From assembly GCA_022704145.1 (NCBI GenBank), contig JAKJGY010000019.1, positions 1-38,946 on the forward strand: a stretch of 38,946 nt of DNA. The letters are read 5' to 3'. This document shows positions 20,801-30,400 of this stretch, piece after piece (the stretch's first letter is position 1; each line of letters begins with the position of its first letter). A model generated the notes under the pieces. It was not told the DNA's origin and searched no databases. It saw only the letters and a program-made list of their open reading frames with translations. Source of the DNA: Verrucomicrobiota bacterium. GTDB taxonomy: Bacteria > Verrucomicrobiota > Kiritimatiellia > RFP12 > UBA1067. A program made the position numbers and the translations under genes.

Positions 20801-23308
20801 GACGTGGGCGAGCTGCGCGTCGAGAACGGCGTCGCTGTGAGCGTCGACGCGGCGGCGGCCTCAGGGGCGGTCGGACTGAGCCTGATTTCCGGCACCGGCA
20901 CCGTCGCGGTGGCCGGCGGCACCTCCCTTGCGCTCGGCGGCGTCAGGACGGCGTTTGGAGACGATCTGACCTTGAGCGCGCCGGCGGTGCCGGTGGCGGC
21001 GGGTGCCTGGGAGGGCTACGGGACCTGGCGCGTGACCGGTGCCGCATCCTTGGACGTTTACACCGCAGACATCGTGAACCAGGCGACGCTGACCGTGACG
21101 GGCGGCGCCGAAATCCCGGTCGCGTTGGGCGAAGTCCGCGCCACGGGCGTGTGGGGCTTCTCCGGCCCGGTCACCGCAAGTGTCGCGCTGCTGAGACCGT
21201 ATGGAAGCGCGCTGAATCTCGACCTCGCGACCGACGGCCGCAACGTGCAGGTCGCGACGCTGAACGGGCGCGGGACGCTCACGCGGTCGGGGACGGGCTT
21301 CGTCTCCATCGGCACGCGGGTTTGGCTCGGGGAGGGTGGTACGCTGACCGCGTCGTCTGACGTCTTCGCCGGCCTCGTGCCGCAAGTCGTGCTTGAAAAT
21401 GGCGGGTTGGCGCTGACGGGCTCAGGTCCGTTGACCGTCAACGACCTGCGGACTCAAGGCGCCGGCTCGCTGGGGTGGAGCTTGGCTGCGGGGGTCGCGC
21501 TGACCGTCAGCAACCTGACCCATACGGCCGGCACGCTGACGCTGCCGACGGGCGGCACGCTCACGGTCGTCAACCTGACGCCGTCCGGCGACCGCGCGGT
21601 CGTCTTGCCCGCCGGCCGCACCACGGCGGTGCGGCAGTTGGCGACGACCACTGGCGGCCGCGTGATCTTGCAGGGCGGCACGCTGCAGGTGCTCGACAGC
21701 CTGACGAACGTCGGACGCTTTGCGCTCCTCAACGAGGGGTTGATCCTGCCGGACGGCACGATGCTCACTCCGTCGCTCTTCGACGTGCGCAGCGCCGCGC
21801 GCCTGGATCTGGGCCAGGGTTCCGTACTGACGCTCGGCATCGCGGGCCAGGCCTTCTCGAACAGCGTGACCTTCGTGCGCGGCACGCTGAACGTCACGGA
21901 GAGCCTGACCGTGCCCGGTACGCTGCGCCTCGAGGGCACTGCGCTGAATGTGGCGGCGGGCAAGACGCTGACGGCGGCGGCACTGACCGGCGATAGCGCG
22001 CTGGCGGTGGCCGCAGGCGCGACGTTGACCGTCGCGGATCTGCACGGCTTCGAGGGCGTCATCGATAACGCGGGCGGCACGCTGAACATCAGCAATGATC
22101 GCGTCAATCTGGTGCCCGCGGGCCCGACGCTGGCGCCGACCTTCTGGGTGGACGCGAGCCAGAGCGGGTCGCTGACGACCAACGCGGCGAACAAGCTGGT
22201 GTGGCTGGACAAGCGAACCGTGCGCGACGGCACGCCGGGCCTGATGTACGCGGTGTCGAGCAATATGCCGGCGATCCTCCACAACGAACTCAACGGCCTG
22301 CCGGTCGTGAACTTCGGGCCGCTGGGCGCGAACAACTTGGACGAACGGGGCATGACCTGGTCGGCGCGCCTGACCGACGTGCGGGCCGTGCACTGGGTGA
22401 TCGGCGCCCACAACGGCGGCGGCCAGATGCTGGGTGATTACAAGAACGGCCACATCGATTACTTCCGTTACAGCGACACCACGGCCGCGCCCTACACCAA
22501 CAACTACGGTTACGGCGACTACCGCACGCCGCTCTGGTCCGGCACGCGCTTCTATAACCGCGAATTGCAGAAGAACATCGTGGACGGCACCACCTATATG
22601 AACGGCGTTCCGATGACATCGCCCGGCTTCACCGAGGGTTTCCCGTCGCCCGGCTATCACCTGCTTTCGCTGCGCACGACGGGGCCGACCTGGGCCGCAG
22701 CGTTTGCGAGCGAGCGCGTCGGACAGCCTTACGGCACGCGTTCGGGCGGGCAGCGTCTGGGCGAGGTGCTGGTCTACAACGGGACGGCGCTGACCGAGGC
22801 GCAGAACCGCGCCAACGACGCCTACCTCTCCTGGAAGTGGTTCGCCCGGCTGCTGCCCACGTATCGCGCGCCGGATCAGGATCTGCTGGTGCTGCGCGGA
22901 GCCGGCGCGGTCAGCGGCGCGAGCGTGCTCGCACGCGAACTGGCGCCGACGGCGGCAGGTCTGACGCTGACCGGCAGCCTGACACTCGACTCCTATGCTT
23001 CAGCGGCGGACACGGGGACGGTCATCCGGCTGGACACGCTGCCCGCGCCGGGCGTGGCGGCGGTGAGCGCGGCCGGAGATATCGCGCTGGCCGCGACCGG
23101 CACCGTGGTGCTGGGAGAACTCCGCGCGGGCGTCTACACGGTTCTGGAGGCGGGCGGCACGTTAACCGGCAAGGGTAACCTGGCCGGCTGGAGGGTGGAC
23201 GCGTCCGCCGTGCCGACCGCTGCGGGTTATCAGTACGGGCTGAGCGTCGAGGGCGAGTCGCTCGTGCTCAGGATCGCCGGACGCGGCACGCTGATCCGGG
23301 TCAGGTAA
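17840..23308 (+). CDS. Giant secreted beta-helix (autotransporter-passenger-like) protein with two LamG-like modules
   Basis: The ATG at 17840 follows GATGGAGG; a GTG 36 bp upstream is less likely. The 1822-residue product has a signal peptide (MKRVMRNAAMAVCALAAGVG). Beta-rich repeats of the type LTLAGGVLTVAGGGAL and GGTLTLP follow, as in autotransporter passengers. Two related globular modules interrupt them at about residues 690-915 and 1434-1670. Both begin FWVDAS.(A/S)GSL, contain RLT.VR.V.WVIGA..GGG and end in a YL..KWF segment, typical of concanavalin-like (LamG) insertions. There is no outer-membrane barrel; the protein ends RGTLIRVR, similar to the end of the protein at 25930-27419. 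It is probably exported to bind or degrade polysaccharide. Confidence 0.85.
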   Translation: MKRVMRNAAMAVCALAAGVGVAQSWVSPADGSWGVAGNWSGGAVPAGTAQVAFTNAHSGTLAVTLDGDRSQTGGLVFGGGDWSLLPGTPGTSALTLGGVITNLGGVLTLGVPGTTPGSGNVTKRGPGELVVAAERAFLTSPVIEAGVARVAAAGALRTASGVDTFVDGTGALIVDGGRVETKILRLGGNLLADGALFRMTSGTVNCGGSGEAVLLIGYTAGTALQGSARVEILGGTFAATGAVANAGIYIGTKQPATLVVAGTNGAPAMVNVDKIWFGWRDGANNHATTNDFEIGSNAVVTATTHLSRGTPLGLGRVYLKPGGALRTPSVHTLAGALEFRFQGGTLELTGQASSFFTGAGLRVFADAASTLDIGTNHVAALTPLTGAATLTKRGVGTLLFGGDQSGFTGTLEVGTGAVVASNLTGEAGLAVRLAAGTSLDLANTAGALEVTGDAAVTAAETGLTLSSLTLEGGTLTLPDNDYLTVLALDVPAGAEVTLSCAGTVAIGALTGGGTLTVAGGGTFGVVDDTGFTGSVSAESGTTLNSGVTVISRLTVSGAQTFSTAGGLVTVDELTLAGGVLTVAGGGALALGDVHVAAGASVGIALAGGSAVTNVASLDLGAGSVFTPEVDAASTLAVGVATGRGTLRLTAGTVAIGSLATDLSFDIEGGRVTAQPQTASASPTFASGEPAFWVDASEAGSLVTVGGKLEWRDRRYNEAGPYDMKAIATNVQPTVVAADPELQGRSVVRFVSPASNTYKGMVWNKRLTQVRTVFWVIGAQEGGGGLLGDESLIDYLRGEVPAGSGFDVPTDIFYAPLFSLKFANQNRDNIRNVQNGSTRINGQAVDAFRNGFPTPDYHLVSVRTAGDTVARTFASERTSQSFTRSGCQRLAEALVFTNALTDAEIAATEAYLQAKWFGSAVRARRVRLGGAAARFEIQGGEVLVDELRLDAEGLALTNALAGVSRIDRLVVAVSGVTLGNEARTALPYDVGELRVENGVAVSVDAAAASGAVGLSLISGTGTVAVAGGTSLALGGVRTAFGDDLTLSAPAVPVAAGAWEGYGTWRVTGAASLDVYTADIVNQATLTVTGGAEIPVALGEVRATGVWGFSGPVTASVALLRPYGSALNLDLATDGRNVQVATLNGRGTLTRSGTGFVSIGTRVWLGEGGTLTASSDVFAGLVPQVVLENGGLALTGSGPLTVNDLRTQGAGSLGWSLAAGVALTVSNLTHTAGTLTLPTGGTLTVVNLTPSGDRAVVLPAGRTTAVRQLATTTGGRVILQGGTLQVLDSLTNVGRFALLNEGLILPDGTMLTPSLFDVRSAARLDLGQGSVLTLGIAGQAFSNSVTFVRGTLNVTESLTVPGTLRLEGTALNVAAGKTLTAAALTGDSALAVAAGATLTVADLHGFEGVIDNAGGTLNISNDRVNLVPAGPTLAPTFWVDASQSGSLTTNAANKLVWLDKRTVRDGTPGLMYAVSSNMPAILHNELNGLPVVNFGPLGANNLDERGMTWSARLTDVRAVHWVIGAHNGGGQMLGDYKNGHIDYFRYSDTTAAPYTNNYGYGDYRTPLWSGTRFYNRELQKNIVDGTTYMNGVPMTSPGFTEGFPSPGYHLLSLRTTGPTWAAAFASERVGQPYGTRSGGQRLGEVLVYNGTALTEAQNRANDAYLSWKWFARLLPTYRAPDQDLLVLRGAGAVSGASVLARELAPTAAGLTLTGSLTLDSYASAADTGTVIRLDTLPAPGVAAVSAAGDIALAATGTVVLGELRAGVYTVLEAGGTLTGKGNLAGWRVDASAVPTAAGYQYGLSVEGESLVLRIAGRGTLIRVR

Positions 23309-23354
23309 CCCAGTGTCCGCGTGTGACCTGAGAGGGAGAGCGGATGGCCCCGTT

Positions 23355-25409
23355 ATGAAGCCCTGTTACCGTGTTGAAGAGCCTGACTACCGCTTGAGCC
23401 CGATGACGGGGATGACCCGGCGTCATTACATCGACTGCGCGAAGTACATACTGGAGCGCGCGTTCCGGCATGTGAAGTCGCCCGACCAGCCGATCCTCTT
23501 CCCTACGATCCCGGGGAGCAAGTCGTATCCGCAGCCGGGCGCCCCCCCCTGGCGAACGCGCTCGCACGAGTTCGAGGCGCTGGAGCGCACGTTCAATCTG
23601 GCGGGCCCCCTGATACACGTGGAGCCGGAGATCACCCTCTGCGGCATCAAGCTGCGCGACTATTACCTCCGGCATTTTCTCGGGGCGCTCACGCCGGGCC
23701 ACCCCAACAGTCTGCCGCTGCCGGAGGAGCTGCCGGACGCGACCTACCAGTTCACCTGTGAGTTCGGCGGCTGGGCCAAGACCCTGCTGCTGATGCCGGA
23801 TGTGCTCTGGCCGCATTGGACCCGGCAACAGCAGGACGACATCGCCTTGACGATCTCCAAGTGGGCGCACCATCGCACGACGCAGAACAACTGGCGCCTG
23901 TTCAATATCTGCGCGCTCTCCTGGCTCAAGCTCAAGGGCTACGCGATTGACGACGAGCTTCTGAAGAGCCACCTGCTGTGGGTCGCCTCCTATCACGCGG
24001 GCAACGGCTGGTATCTTGAGCAGAGCTACAACTACTACACCATCAGCCTGTTCGTGGTTTACGGCACCATCTGGAACCGCGCGTTCGGAGACACGCACTA
24101 CCCCGAGATCGCCGCCGTGCTGGAGAGGAGCTTCGACGAGCTGTTCAAGACCTATCCGAACTTCTTCGGCCGCGACGGGTTTATCAACATGTGGGCGCGG
24201 AGTATCTGCTACCGCCTCTGGATCTCGGGCGGCTTCCCGGCTTCCTTCCTGCTCCGTTCCAAGCCGCTCGATCCGGGCTGGGCGCGCAGGCTCTGCTCAG
24301 GCTCGCTGCTGCAGTTCACCACGCGCGAGGACTTCTTTGTGAACGACATCCCCTCGCTCGGCTTCTATGGCCACCGCGAGTTTGCGATTCAGAACTACAG
24401 TTGTCCGGCAAGCCCCTTCATCATGTTCCTGCCCTTCATCGCGCTCGCGCTGCCGGAGGACTCGCCCTTCTGGATCGCCACGGAGAACGACGGCACGTGG
24501 CCGGAGCTGGGCCGGCGGTCTAGGCGCACCGTGCTTGAGAAACCCGGCCTCACGCTGGTCAACCACGGCAGCACCGGCACATCGGAGATCGTCTCCGGCA
24601 AGGTCTACGACGACGACCACAACTACTCGAAGCTCGTGTTCAACACCCATTTCCCGTGGGAGGATCACAACCCGCAGGGTGGAACCGCGCAGGAGTACAG
24701 CTTCCGCAGCCTCGACCCGCGTGACTTGCGCGGCGTGGACATCAACTTCTATCTCACAGGGCGCGCCGTGGATAACGCCGCCTCGAAGGGCGCCGGCTTC
24801 TCGACGGCGCAAAGCATCCTCTTCAACGGCGTGCGGGACAACGTGCTCTACCGCCAGTTGCTGATGCGCAAGCCCCCGAACAACGGCGTCGGCTACATCA
24901 TCGACCTCGCGGAGATCACGATCCCCGGCGGCGTCATCCGCGTGGACCGCTGCCGGCTCGCGTTCGAGCATGAGCTGACGCTCGGGCATTACGGGCTGCC
25001 GCATGTCGGCGGCCGCGAGGCGGTGGTGCGGGACGTCGGGAATGCGGCGCGGAAAGGGCTCACGGCGGCGATCCCGGGCCGGCAGGTCGCCTTCCTCGCG
25101 TACAGCGGCTGGGACACGGTGCGGGCGCAGGCGCATCGCGGTTTCAATGCGGAGGCGGAGGAGAGCACGGTGCTCGGCGCCTATCGCAAGCGCACGGCCC
25201 CAAACCCGGCTCTGGAGCTGATGGTCTCGGTGCTGTTGCATAAGACGGATGACGCGCCGTGGGGCGAGGAGGAGCTATCGCCGATCCGGGACTTCCAGGT
25301 GCTGGATGTCTTGCCCTCAGGCTCGGTTCTGGGCGCTACCCTGACCTTGGCGGACGGAACCGCATACGTCGTCGACTTCAAGGATGTGGACGGCTATAAG
25401 GCGTGTTAA
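23355..25409 (+). CDS. DUF2264 family protein
   Basis: This 684-residue protein begins at MKPCYRVEEPDYRLSPMTG. A purine-rich GAGAGGGAGAG lies some 20 bases upstream, and an upstream ATG-frame extension lacks homology. Residues about 15-370 match DUF2264: MTRRHYIDCAKYILERAF, FGGWAKTLLLMPDVLWPHW, NNWRLFNI, WYLEQSYNYYTISLF and FGRDGFINMWARSICYR. DUF2264 is an (alpha/alpha)6-type domain found in polysaccharide-degradation loci and proposed to be a glycoside-active enzyme. The C-terminal part is beta-rich (heparinase-like layout). No signal peptide is seen, so it would act in the cytoplasm on imported oligosaccharide. It lies 46 bp after the beta-helix gene and 6 bp before the VOC gene, in a likely operon. 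Confidence 0.85.
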   Translation: MKPCYRVEEPDYRLSPMTGMTRRHYIDCAKYILERAFRHVKSPDQPILFPTIPGSKSYPQPGAPPWRTRSHEFEALERTFNLAGPLIHVEPEITLCGIKLRDYYLRHFLGALTPGHPNSLPLPEELPDATYQFTCEFGGWAKTLLLMPDVLWPHWTRQQQDDIALTISKWAHHRTTQNNWRLFNICALSWLKLKGYAIDDELLKSHLLWVASYHAGNGWYLEQSYNYYTISLFVVYGTIWNRAFGDTHYPEIAAVLERSFDELFKTYPNFFGRDGFINMWARSICYRLWISGGFPASFLLRSKPLDPGWARRLCSGSLLQFTTREDFFVNDIPSLGFYGHREFAIQNYSCPASPFIMFLPFIALALPEDSPFWIATENDGTWPELGRRSRRTVLEKPGLTLVNHGSTGTSEIVSGKVYDDDHNYSKLVFNTHFPWEDHNPQGGTAQEYSFRSLDPRDLRGVDINFYLTGRAVDNAASKGAGFSTAQSILFNGVRDNVLYRQLLMRKPPNNGVGYIIDLAEITIPGGVIRVDRCRLAFEHELTLGHYGLPHVGGREAVVRDVGNAARKGLTAAIPGRQVAFLAYSGWDTVRAQAHRGFNAEAEESTVLGAYRKRTAPNPALELMVSVLLHKTDDAPWGEEELSPIRDFQVLDVLPSGSVLGATLTLADGTAYVVDFKDVDGYKAC

Positions 25410-25415
25410 CTCAGT

Positions 25416-25805
25416 ATGAAGATCGAGCATATCGCCTTTAACGTCGCCGACCCCGTAGCCATGGCGGAGTGGTACTGCAGGCATTGCGGCTTCCGCATCG
25501 TCCGGCACCTTCCGCAGCCCGCCCAGACGCATTTTCTCGCGGACGCCGACGCCACCGTGCTGGAGATCTACTGCAATCCTCCGGAGCAGGTTCCGGCTTA
25601 CCGTGAGATGAACCCGTTGCTCTTCCATCTTGCGCTGGCGAGCGAGAACCCGGCGGAGGACGCGCAGCGGCTCATCCGTGCGGGCGCCACGCTGGTCGAG
25701 GAGGCGCGCCTGCCGGACGGTTCCCAGCTCATCATGCTGCGCGACCCGTGGGGCGTCGCCCTGCAGCTCTGCCGGCGCGCCTCGCCCCTTCTGCGGCGCC
25801 CATGA
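25416..25805 (+). CDS. VOC (glyoxalase/dioxygenase fold) protein
   Basis: This 129-residue protein has the two beta-alpha-beta-beta-beta units of the vicinal-oxygen-chelate fold: KIEHIAFNVADPVAMAEWYCRHCGFRIV, TVLEIYCNP, LLFHLALASENP, and DGSQLIMLRDPWGVALQLCRR. Candidate metal ligands are His5, Glu51, His72 and a C-terminal Gln. The gene starts 6 bp after DUF2264, so the two are probably cotranscribed. VOC proteins of this size near sugar-catabolism genes often act as epimerases, lyases or isomerases on small acids. The substrate cannot be read from the sequence. Confidence 0.85.
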   Translation: MKIEHIAFNVADPVAMAEWYCRHCGFRIVRHLPQPAQTHFLADADATVLEIYCNPPEQVPAYREMNPLLFHLALASENPAEDAQRLIRAGATLVEEARLPDGSQLIMLRDPWGVALQLCRRASPLLRRP

Positions 25806-25850
25806 GCCGCGCTTGGCCGTGGCGGCCCGCGCGGGCGCTCAAATAAGCGA

Positions 25851-25880
25851 TTGACGCACAACGGCCCCTAGACAGATACT
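25851..25880 (+). promoter_or_regulatory. Possible sigma-70-type promoter
   Basis: TTGACG at 25851-25856 is followed after 18 bp by GATACT, in an A/T-rich stretch just upstream of the beta-helix gene at 25930. A start of transcription here would separate that gene from the DUF2264-VOC operon. Confidence 0.35.
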
Positions 25881-25929
25881 ATATTCAGTAAAGGGCTGTG
25901 TATGAAATCCGTCGAGTCAGGGGGGACGT

Positions 25930-27419
25930 ATGAAACGTGATGCTTGGGGCGTGCTGTTCGCTTGTGTCGTGACGGCTGCGGTCTGTTCGGGTCAGACGGT
26001 GTACTTCGAAGTCACCGACGGCCTCTGGGAGGCTCCAGCAAACTGGGGCGGTGGCGTCGTTCCCGGCGCGGCCAACACGGCGATGATCACGTTCGAGGGG
26101 CGCACAGTCCGTATCACGCAGCCCGGCGCGGTCTGCGGCAACCTGGTGGCGGGTTACGGCAGCGGCGAGATCGGCGCGGTGTACCTGACGACGGGCACGC
26201 TCGCCTCGGCGACCTCGCAGAACATCGGACGCGACGGACGCGGTACTTTTATCCAGTGGGACGGCACGACCAACACCTACTCAAGCTTCCTCACGGTAGG
26301 CGAGGGCGTGACGGGCAACGGCCGCTATGAGCTGAGGGGCGGCTATCTGGCGGGGAACGGGCTGGCCGCCGAGATGACCGTCGGATATAACGGCACCGGC
26401 GTGTTCTACCAGACCGGCGGCGTGCTGGGCGAACTCTACAAAGACAAGTATCTGTACGTGGGGCGTACGGCGACCGGAAACGGAACCTATGTGCTGGACG
26501 GAGGCGAGCTCCTGTTCACGAATGCGACCTATGTGTCGGTCGGGCACAACGGCAAGGGGAGCTTTATCGCGAGCAACGGCGTGGCGAAGGTCGCGAAGAT
26601 CTTCAACGTCGGCAAGGAGGCTGGGGGCCGGGGGATGTTCCGGCTTTGCGGCGGCAGCGTCAGCGCGGGCCAGTTCACGATGGGCGAGAAGGCTGCGGCG
26701 GGGGTGAGGCGTTCATCGAGAGCGGTTCCCTGACGACCACCGCCGAGGGATGGGACGTGGGCTATAACGGGACGGGTACGGTCTGGCAGTCGGGCGGCGA
26801 CGTGACGCTCAAGAAGTACCTCTTCATCGGGCGTTCGTCAGGCTCTTCCGGCGCCTACGTGATGACCGGAGGAGCGCTGTCGCTGACCAACGCCGACAAC
26901 CATGGTTACGTGGGCGAGTACGGGAAGGGGTCGCTGCTGCAGAGCAACGGCGCAGTCCGGGTGAGGAACTGGCTCACGGTGTCGCGCAGGTCAGGCAGTT
27001 CCGGCGTGTACCGCCTTGCGGGCGGCAGCCTGGCCGTGGAGGCGAACCTGCAGCTCGGCGAGGAGGCCAATTCGAAAGCGCGCTTCGAGATCGTGGGCAC
27101 GAACGCCGTCATCGCGAGCAAGACGTTCGTGGCCACGACCCACGCGACGGTGCGGTTCGAGATCGCGGACGGGGGCGTGTCGAAGATCGCGGTGCAGAAC
27201 CAGGCGACGCTGGCGGGCACGCTGGAGGTGGCTGTCCCGTACAAGCTCTACAACGGCACGCTGACGGTCATCGACGCGGGCTCGCTGAGTGGGCGGTTCA
27301 CCGCCGTAGTGCCCGTGCCCCCGCTGCGGGATGTGGACGTGACGTACGAGACGGCGACGGGTAACGTGATCCTGTCGAACTTCCGTTACCACGTCGGCAC
27401 GCTGATCGCGGTGCAGTGA
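25930..27419 (+). pseudogene. Secreted beta-helix protein, single-base frameshift
   Basis: The first part (MKRDAWGVLFACVVTAAVCSG signal peptide) consists of beta-helix repeats such as GSGEIGAVYLTTGTL, GYNGTGVFYQTGGVL and VGHNGKGSFIASNGV. At about 26700-26704, in a GGGGG run, the frame is lost. The repeats continue one frame over from EAFIESGSLTTTAEGWDVGYNGTG to the end at NFRYHVGTLIAVQ. Adding one G restores a continuous protein of about 496 residues. The defect could be a real mutation, a phase-variation site or a sequencing error. The repeat pattern suggests an extracellular adhesin-like or polysaccharide-binding protein. The C-terminal GTLIAVQ recalls GTLIRVR of the larger protein upstream. 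The 1291-residue gene follows 3 bp later. Confidence 0.75.
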
Positions 27420-27422
27420 CCG

Positions 27423-30400
27423 ATGCGCACCCGCCCATGCTGGAGCGCGCTTGCGCTGGCCTTGTTGTGCTGCTTGATCGCTCTCAGGAGCGGCGCGGGC
27501 GCGGTCAAGCCGGTGCCTGTGCTCTGCCTCGCCGCCCGCGACGCGCGCGCGCAAGGCCTTACGCACATTGACGCCGCGGCGCTGGCGCGCTACCGCGAGG
27601 CGGGCTTCGCCCTGAGCTTCGGCTACTATGAGGAGGCCTCGGCCGAGACGCTGCGCCGCTTCCCGGTGGTCGTCGGCATGCTCGCGCAGCTTCACCAGGG
27701 CACGTCGGTCTTCAGGGGGCCGTTCGGCGCGGCGGTCGAGGAGTACCTGGGGGCGGGCGGCTCGTTCCTCTTCTTCTCGGGCCCCAGCTACTACGGCACG
27801 GCCGACTTCGACATGATGCAGAACCCGTTCCTCTCCCGGTTCGGCGCGGAGCTGCTGAAGGAGGTGCCGCGCGCGGCGGCGCAGGAGCTGCGGCTGCCCC
27901 AGTCGGTGGGGTACCGGCTGCTGCGCACGGAGGACGTGGCGCCCTCGCCGTACACCGGCGGCGCGACCGAACTGCTGTTGCCGCTGGACTACACCGACGC
28001 GTACATACGCACGCACACGGCGGCGTTCTCGGCGGACTGGCAGGTGCTGGTCACTGCGGGCGAGGGCGCGGCCTCCTACCCGCACGCCGCCTGGCTGAAG
28101 GGCGGGCGTACGCCCGGTCGCTGGCCGGCGCGGCCGCCCGTGCTCGCGGTCCGGAGCGTGGGCGCGGGCCGCCTTGCGCTCTTCACGACCTCGTCGGAGT
28201 ACTTCGTGTGGGAGGCCTGCCATCCGGCGTTCGGCGACGGCCTCGTACTGGACCGGGGCGGGCTGCGCCTGATGTCGGCCCTGCTGGGGAGGCTCGCGCA
28301 AGAGTCCGCCTTCCGCGAGGGCGAGGGGCCTCAGACGGCGGAGGCGCGCGAGGGCGGGCCGCTAGAGGGCGACGAGGCTCCGGTCTCCGCGTGCAAATCC
28401 GCATGGCGCCGGCATGCGCTCACGCGCCTGACGCCTCCGGGCCACAGCCTGAGGAGCTACATCGACTGCGGCGCGCTCGGCGACCTGCCGTACACCGCGG
28501 CCCGCGGGCGGGGCGTGGCGGACGCGTCGGAGGGCGAGCTGATCCGGTCGCCCGGCAAGGACTTCTTCCACGCGACGGCCGCCAATGCGCGGGGTGTCGG
28601 GCAGAAGCCGGTGACTTACCGTTTCGCCGGCCTTGAGCCTGACGGACGGTACACGCTGGGGCTGTTGCTCTGGAGCGTGGACGCCGGGGTCGGGCGCGAG
28701 CTGGCCGTCGCGGCAGGGGGCGTTTCGCGGAACTTCGCGTTACCCGCGCTACACCGGCGCGAAAGTCCGCGGTTCGTGCGCCTGGAAGGCCTCGCGGCGG
28801 ACGCCTCGGGCGTCCTGGACGCGGTCTTCACGCGCGGCGCGGGCGGCACAGGCTCCTACTCGGCCGTGGCGGAGATCTGGCTTTACGAGCGTGGCGTGCG
28901 GGCGGGTGCCGACGCCGAAAGCCTCTTCGAGGCGGCCGACGCGCTGTGCGACGGGGCGGCCGTAAGGTTTCCTGCCGTCCGGTGCTGGAAGGGGCTGGTG
29001 GGCGCACGCTCGCCCGCCGACGGCGGCGAGCCCGTCGAGCGGCTCGCCGCGGCCGCGCGGGCCGCGGGCTTGGACTTCCTGGTCTACACCGATCCTGCGG
29101 GCGCGCATGACGCGGCCTCTTTCGCGCGGCTGAAAGAGGCGTGCGGCGCGGCCTCAGATCCCGTTTTCGCCGCCCTTCCCGGCGTCTCGTTCTCCGACCG
29201 CTACCGGCCGTCCGCGGCCGCGCGTCTCGCGCCTGAACGTGCGGGAACGGTCCACGCCTACGCGTTCCAGCCGCTGTCGGCGCTTCCGGGCGAGCCGGAC
29301 TTCGGCAACCCCGCGTCGCTGTTCTGGAAATTCTTCGGTGGCGCGTTCTCCGGCGGCCAGAACGCGGCGCCGACGCTCGCGCACGCGGCGCCGGACGGAC
29401 TCTCGCCCTGGTTCCAGCGGTTCTGGCGCGGGTTTGACGTGATGACGTTCGGTGAAGCCCCAGAAGCGGTGCGGGACGCCCGCGGCCTCTACGCCGAGCT
29501 GTCGGCCTCGGGGTACGGGCCGCAGCCGCGCGTGTCGGGCGTGTACCGCACGGCGGGTGACATCGCCGCGGCGCGCGCCAAGGGCTGGCTGACGCTCTCT
29601 TCGGCGCCCTCGCCCGCCGCGGTGGCGACCCATCCGCACATGACGCACGCGTCGTCCGGCCCCGAGATCCTGGCGTTCCAGGCGGCGGACGGCTTCTATA
29701 ACGCCTACGGCGCGGGCGGCGGCCTTGTGTTCGGCGAGCCCGGCTGGTTTGTGCTGAACCTCAAGGTCGGCCACACGGGGGCGCTGTCGTGCGTCACGCT
29801 CTATGCCAACCGCGCGCCTGTGCGGCGCTGGCATCCGGCAGGCGGCGGGTTTGAGGTACGGGAGCCGGTGCGGCTCCTGGCGGGCGCCGAGTACCGGCTC
29901 CACGTGGAGGCCTGTGACGGGAGCGAGGCGCTGGGCGCGCGCTTCCAGGCGGTGTCGCGCGCCTTCGCCACGTCGATGTGCGCAGACAACCAGAACACGA
30001 TCACGACCGTGTTCAAGCCTCCCACGGCCTTCGCCTTCGACGAGCGCGAGCTGTACCTTCAGCACATGTACTGGCACACGGGCGAGGACGCCGGCCAGCT
30101 CGGCGTGATGCTCGACGCCTCGACGCTCGTGCCGCGCGTGGACGAGACCGGCGTGGTGCAGCCCTGCAAGTACTTCCATCCCTGCCCGCGCTTCGTCCTG
30201 CGCGGCGGCGTGCGGGAGAGCCACCAGACTTCGGAGCTGCGTATCGAGGAGGGTTCGCCCGACGTGGCGCGTGTGCGCTACAGCTTCGCGCGGGCGGGCG
30301 CGGCGTTCCGCTCCGAGACCGTGCTGACCGCCTACAGGCCCTCGGTGGGCGGCGCCACGGCGGTGTCTGTCGAGACGGAGATCTGCGCGGCGCGCCGCGT

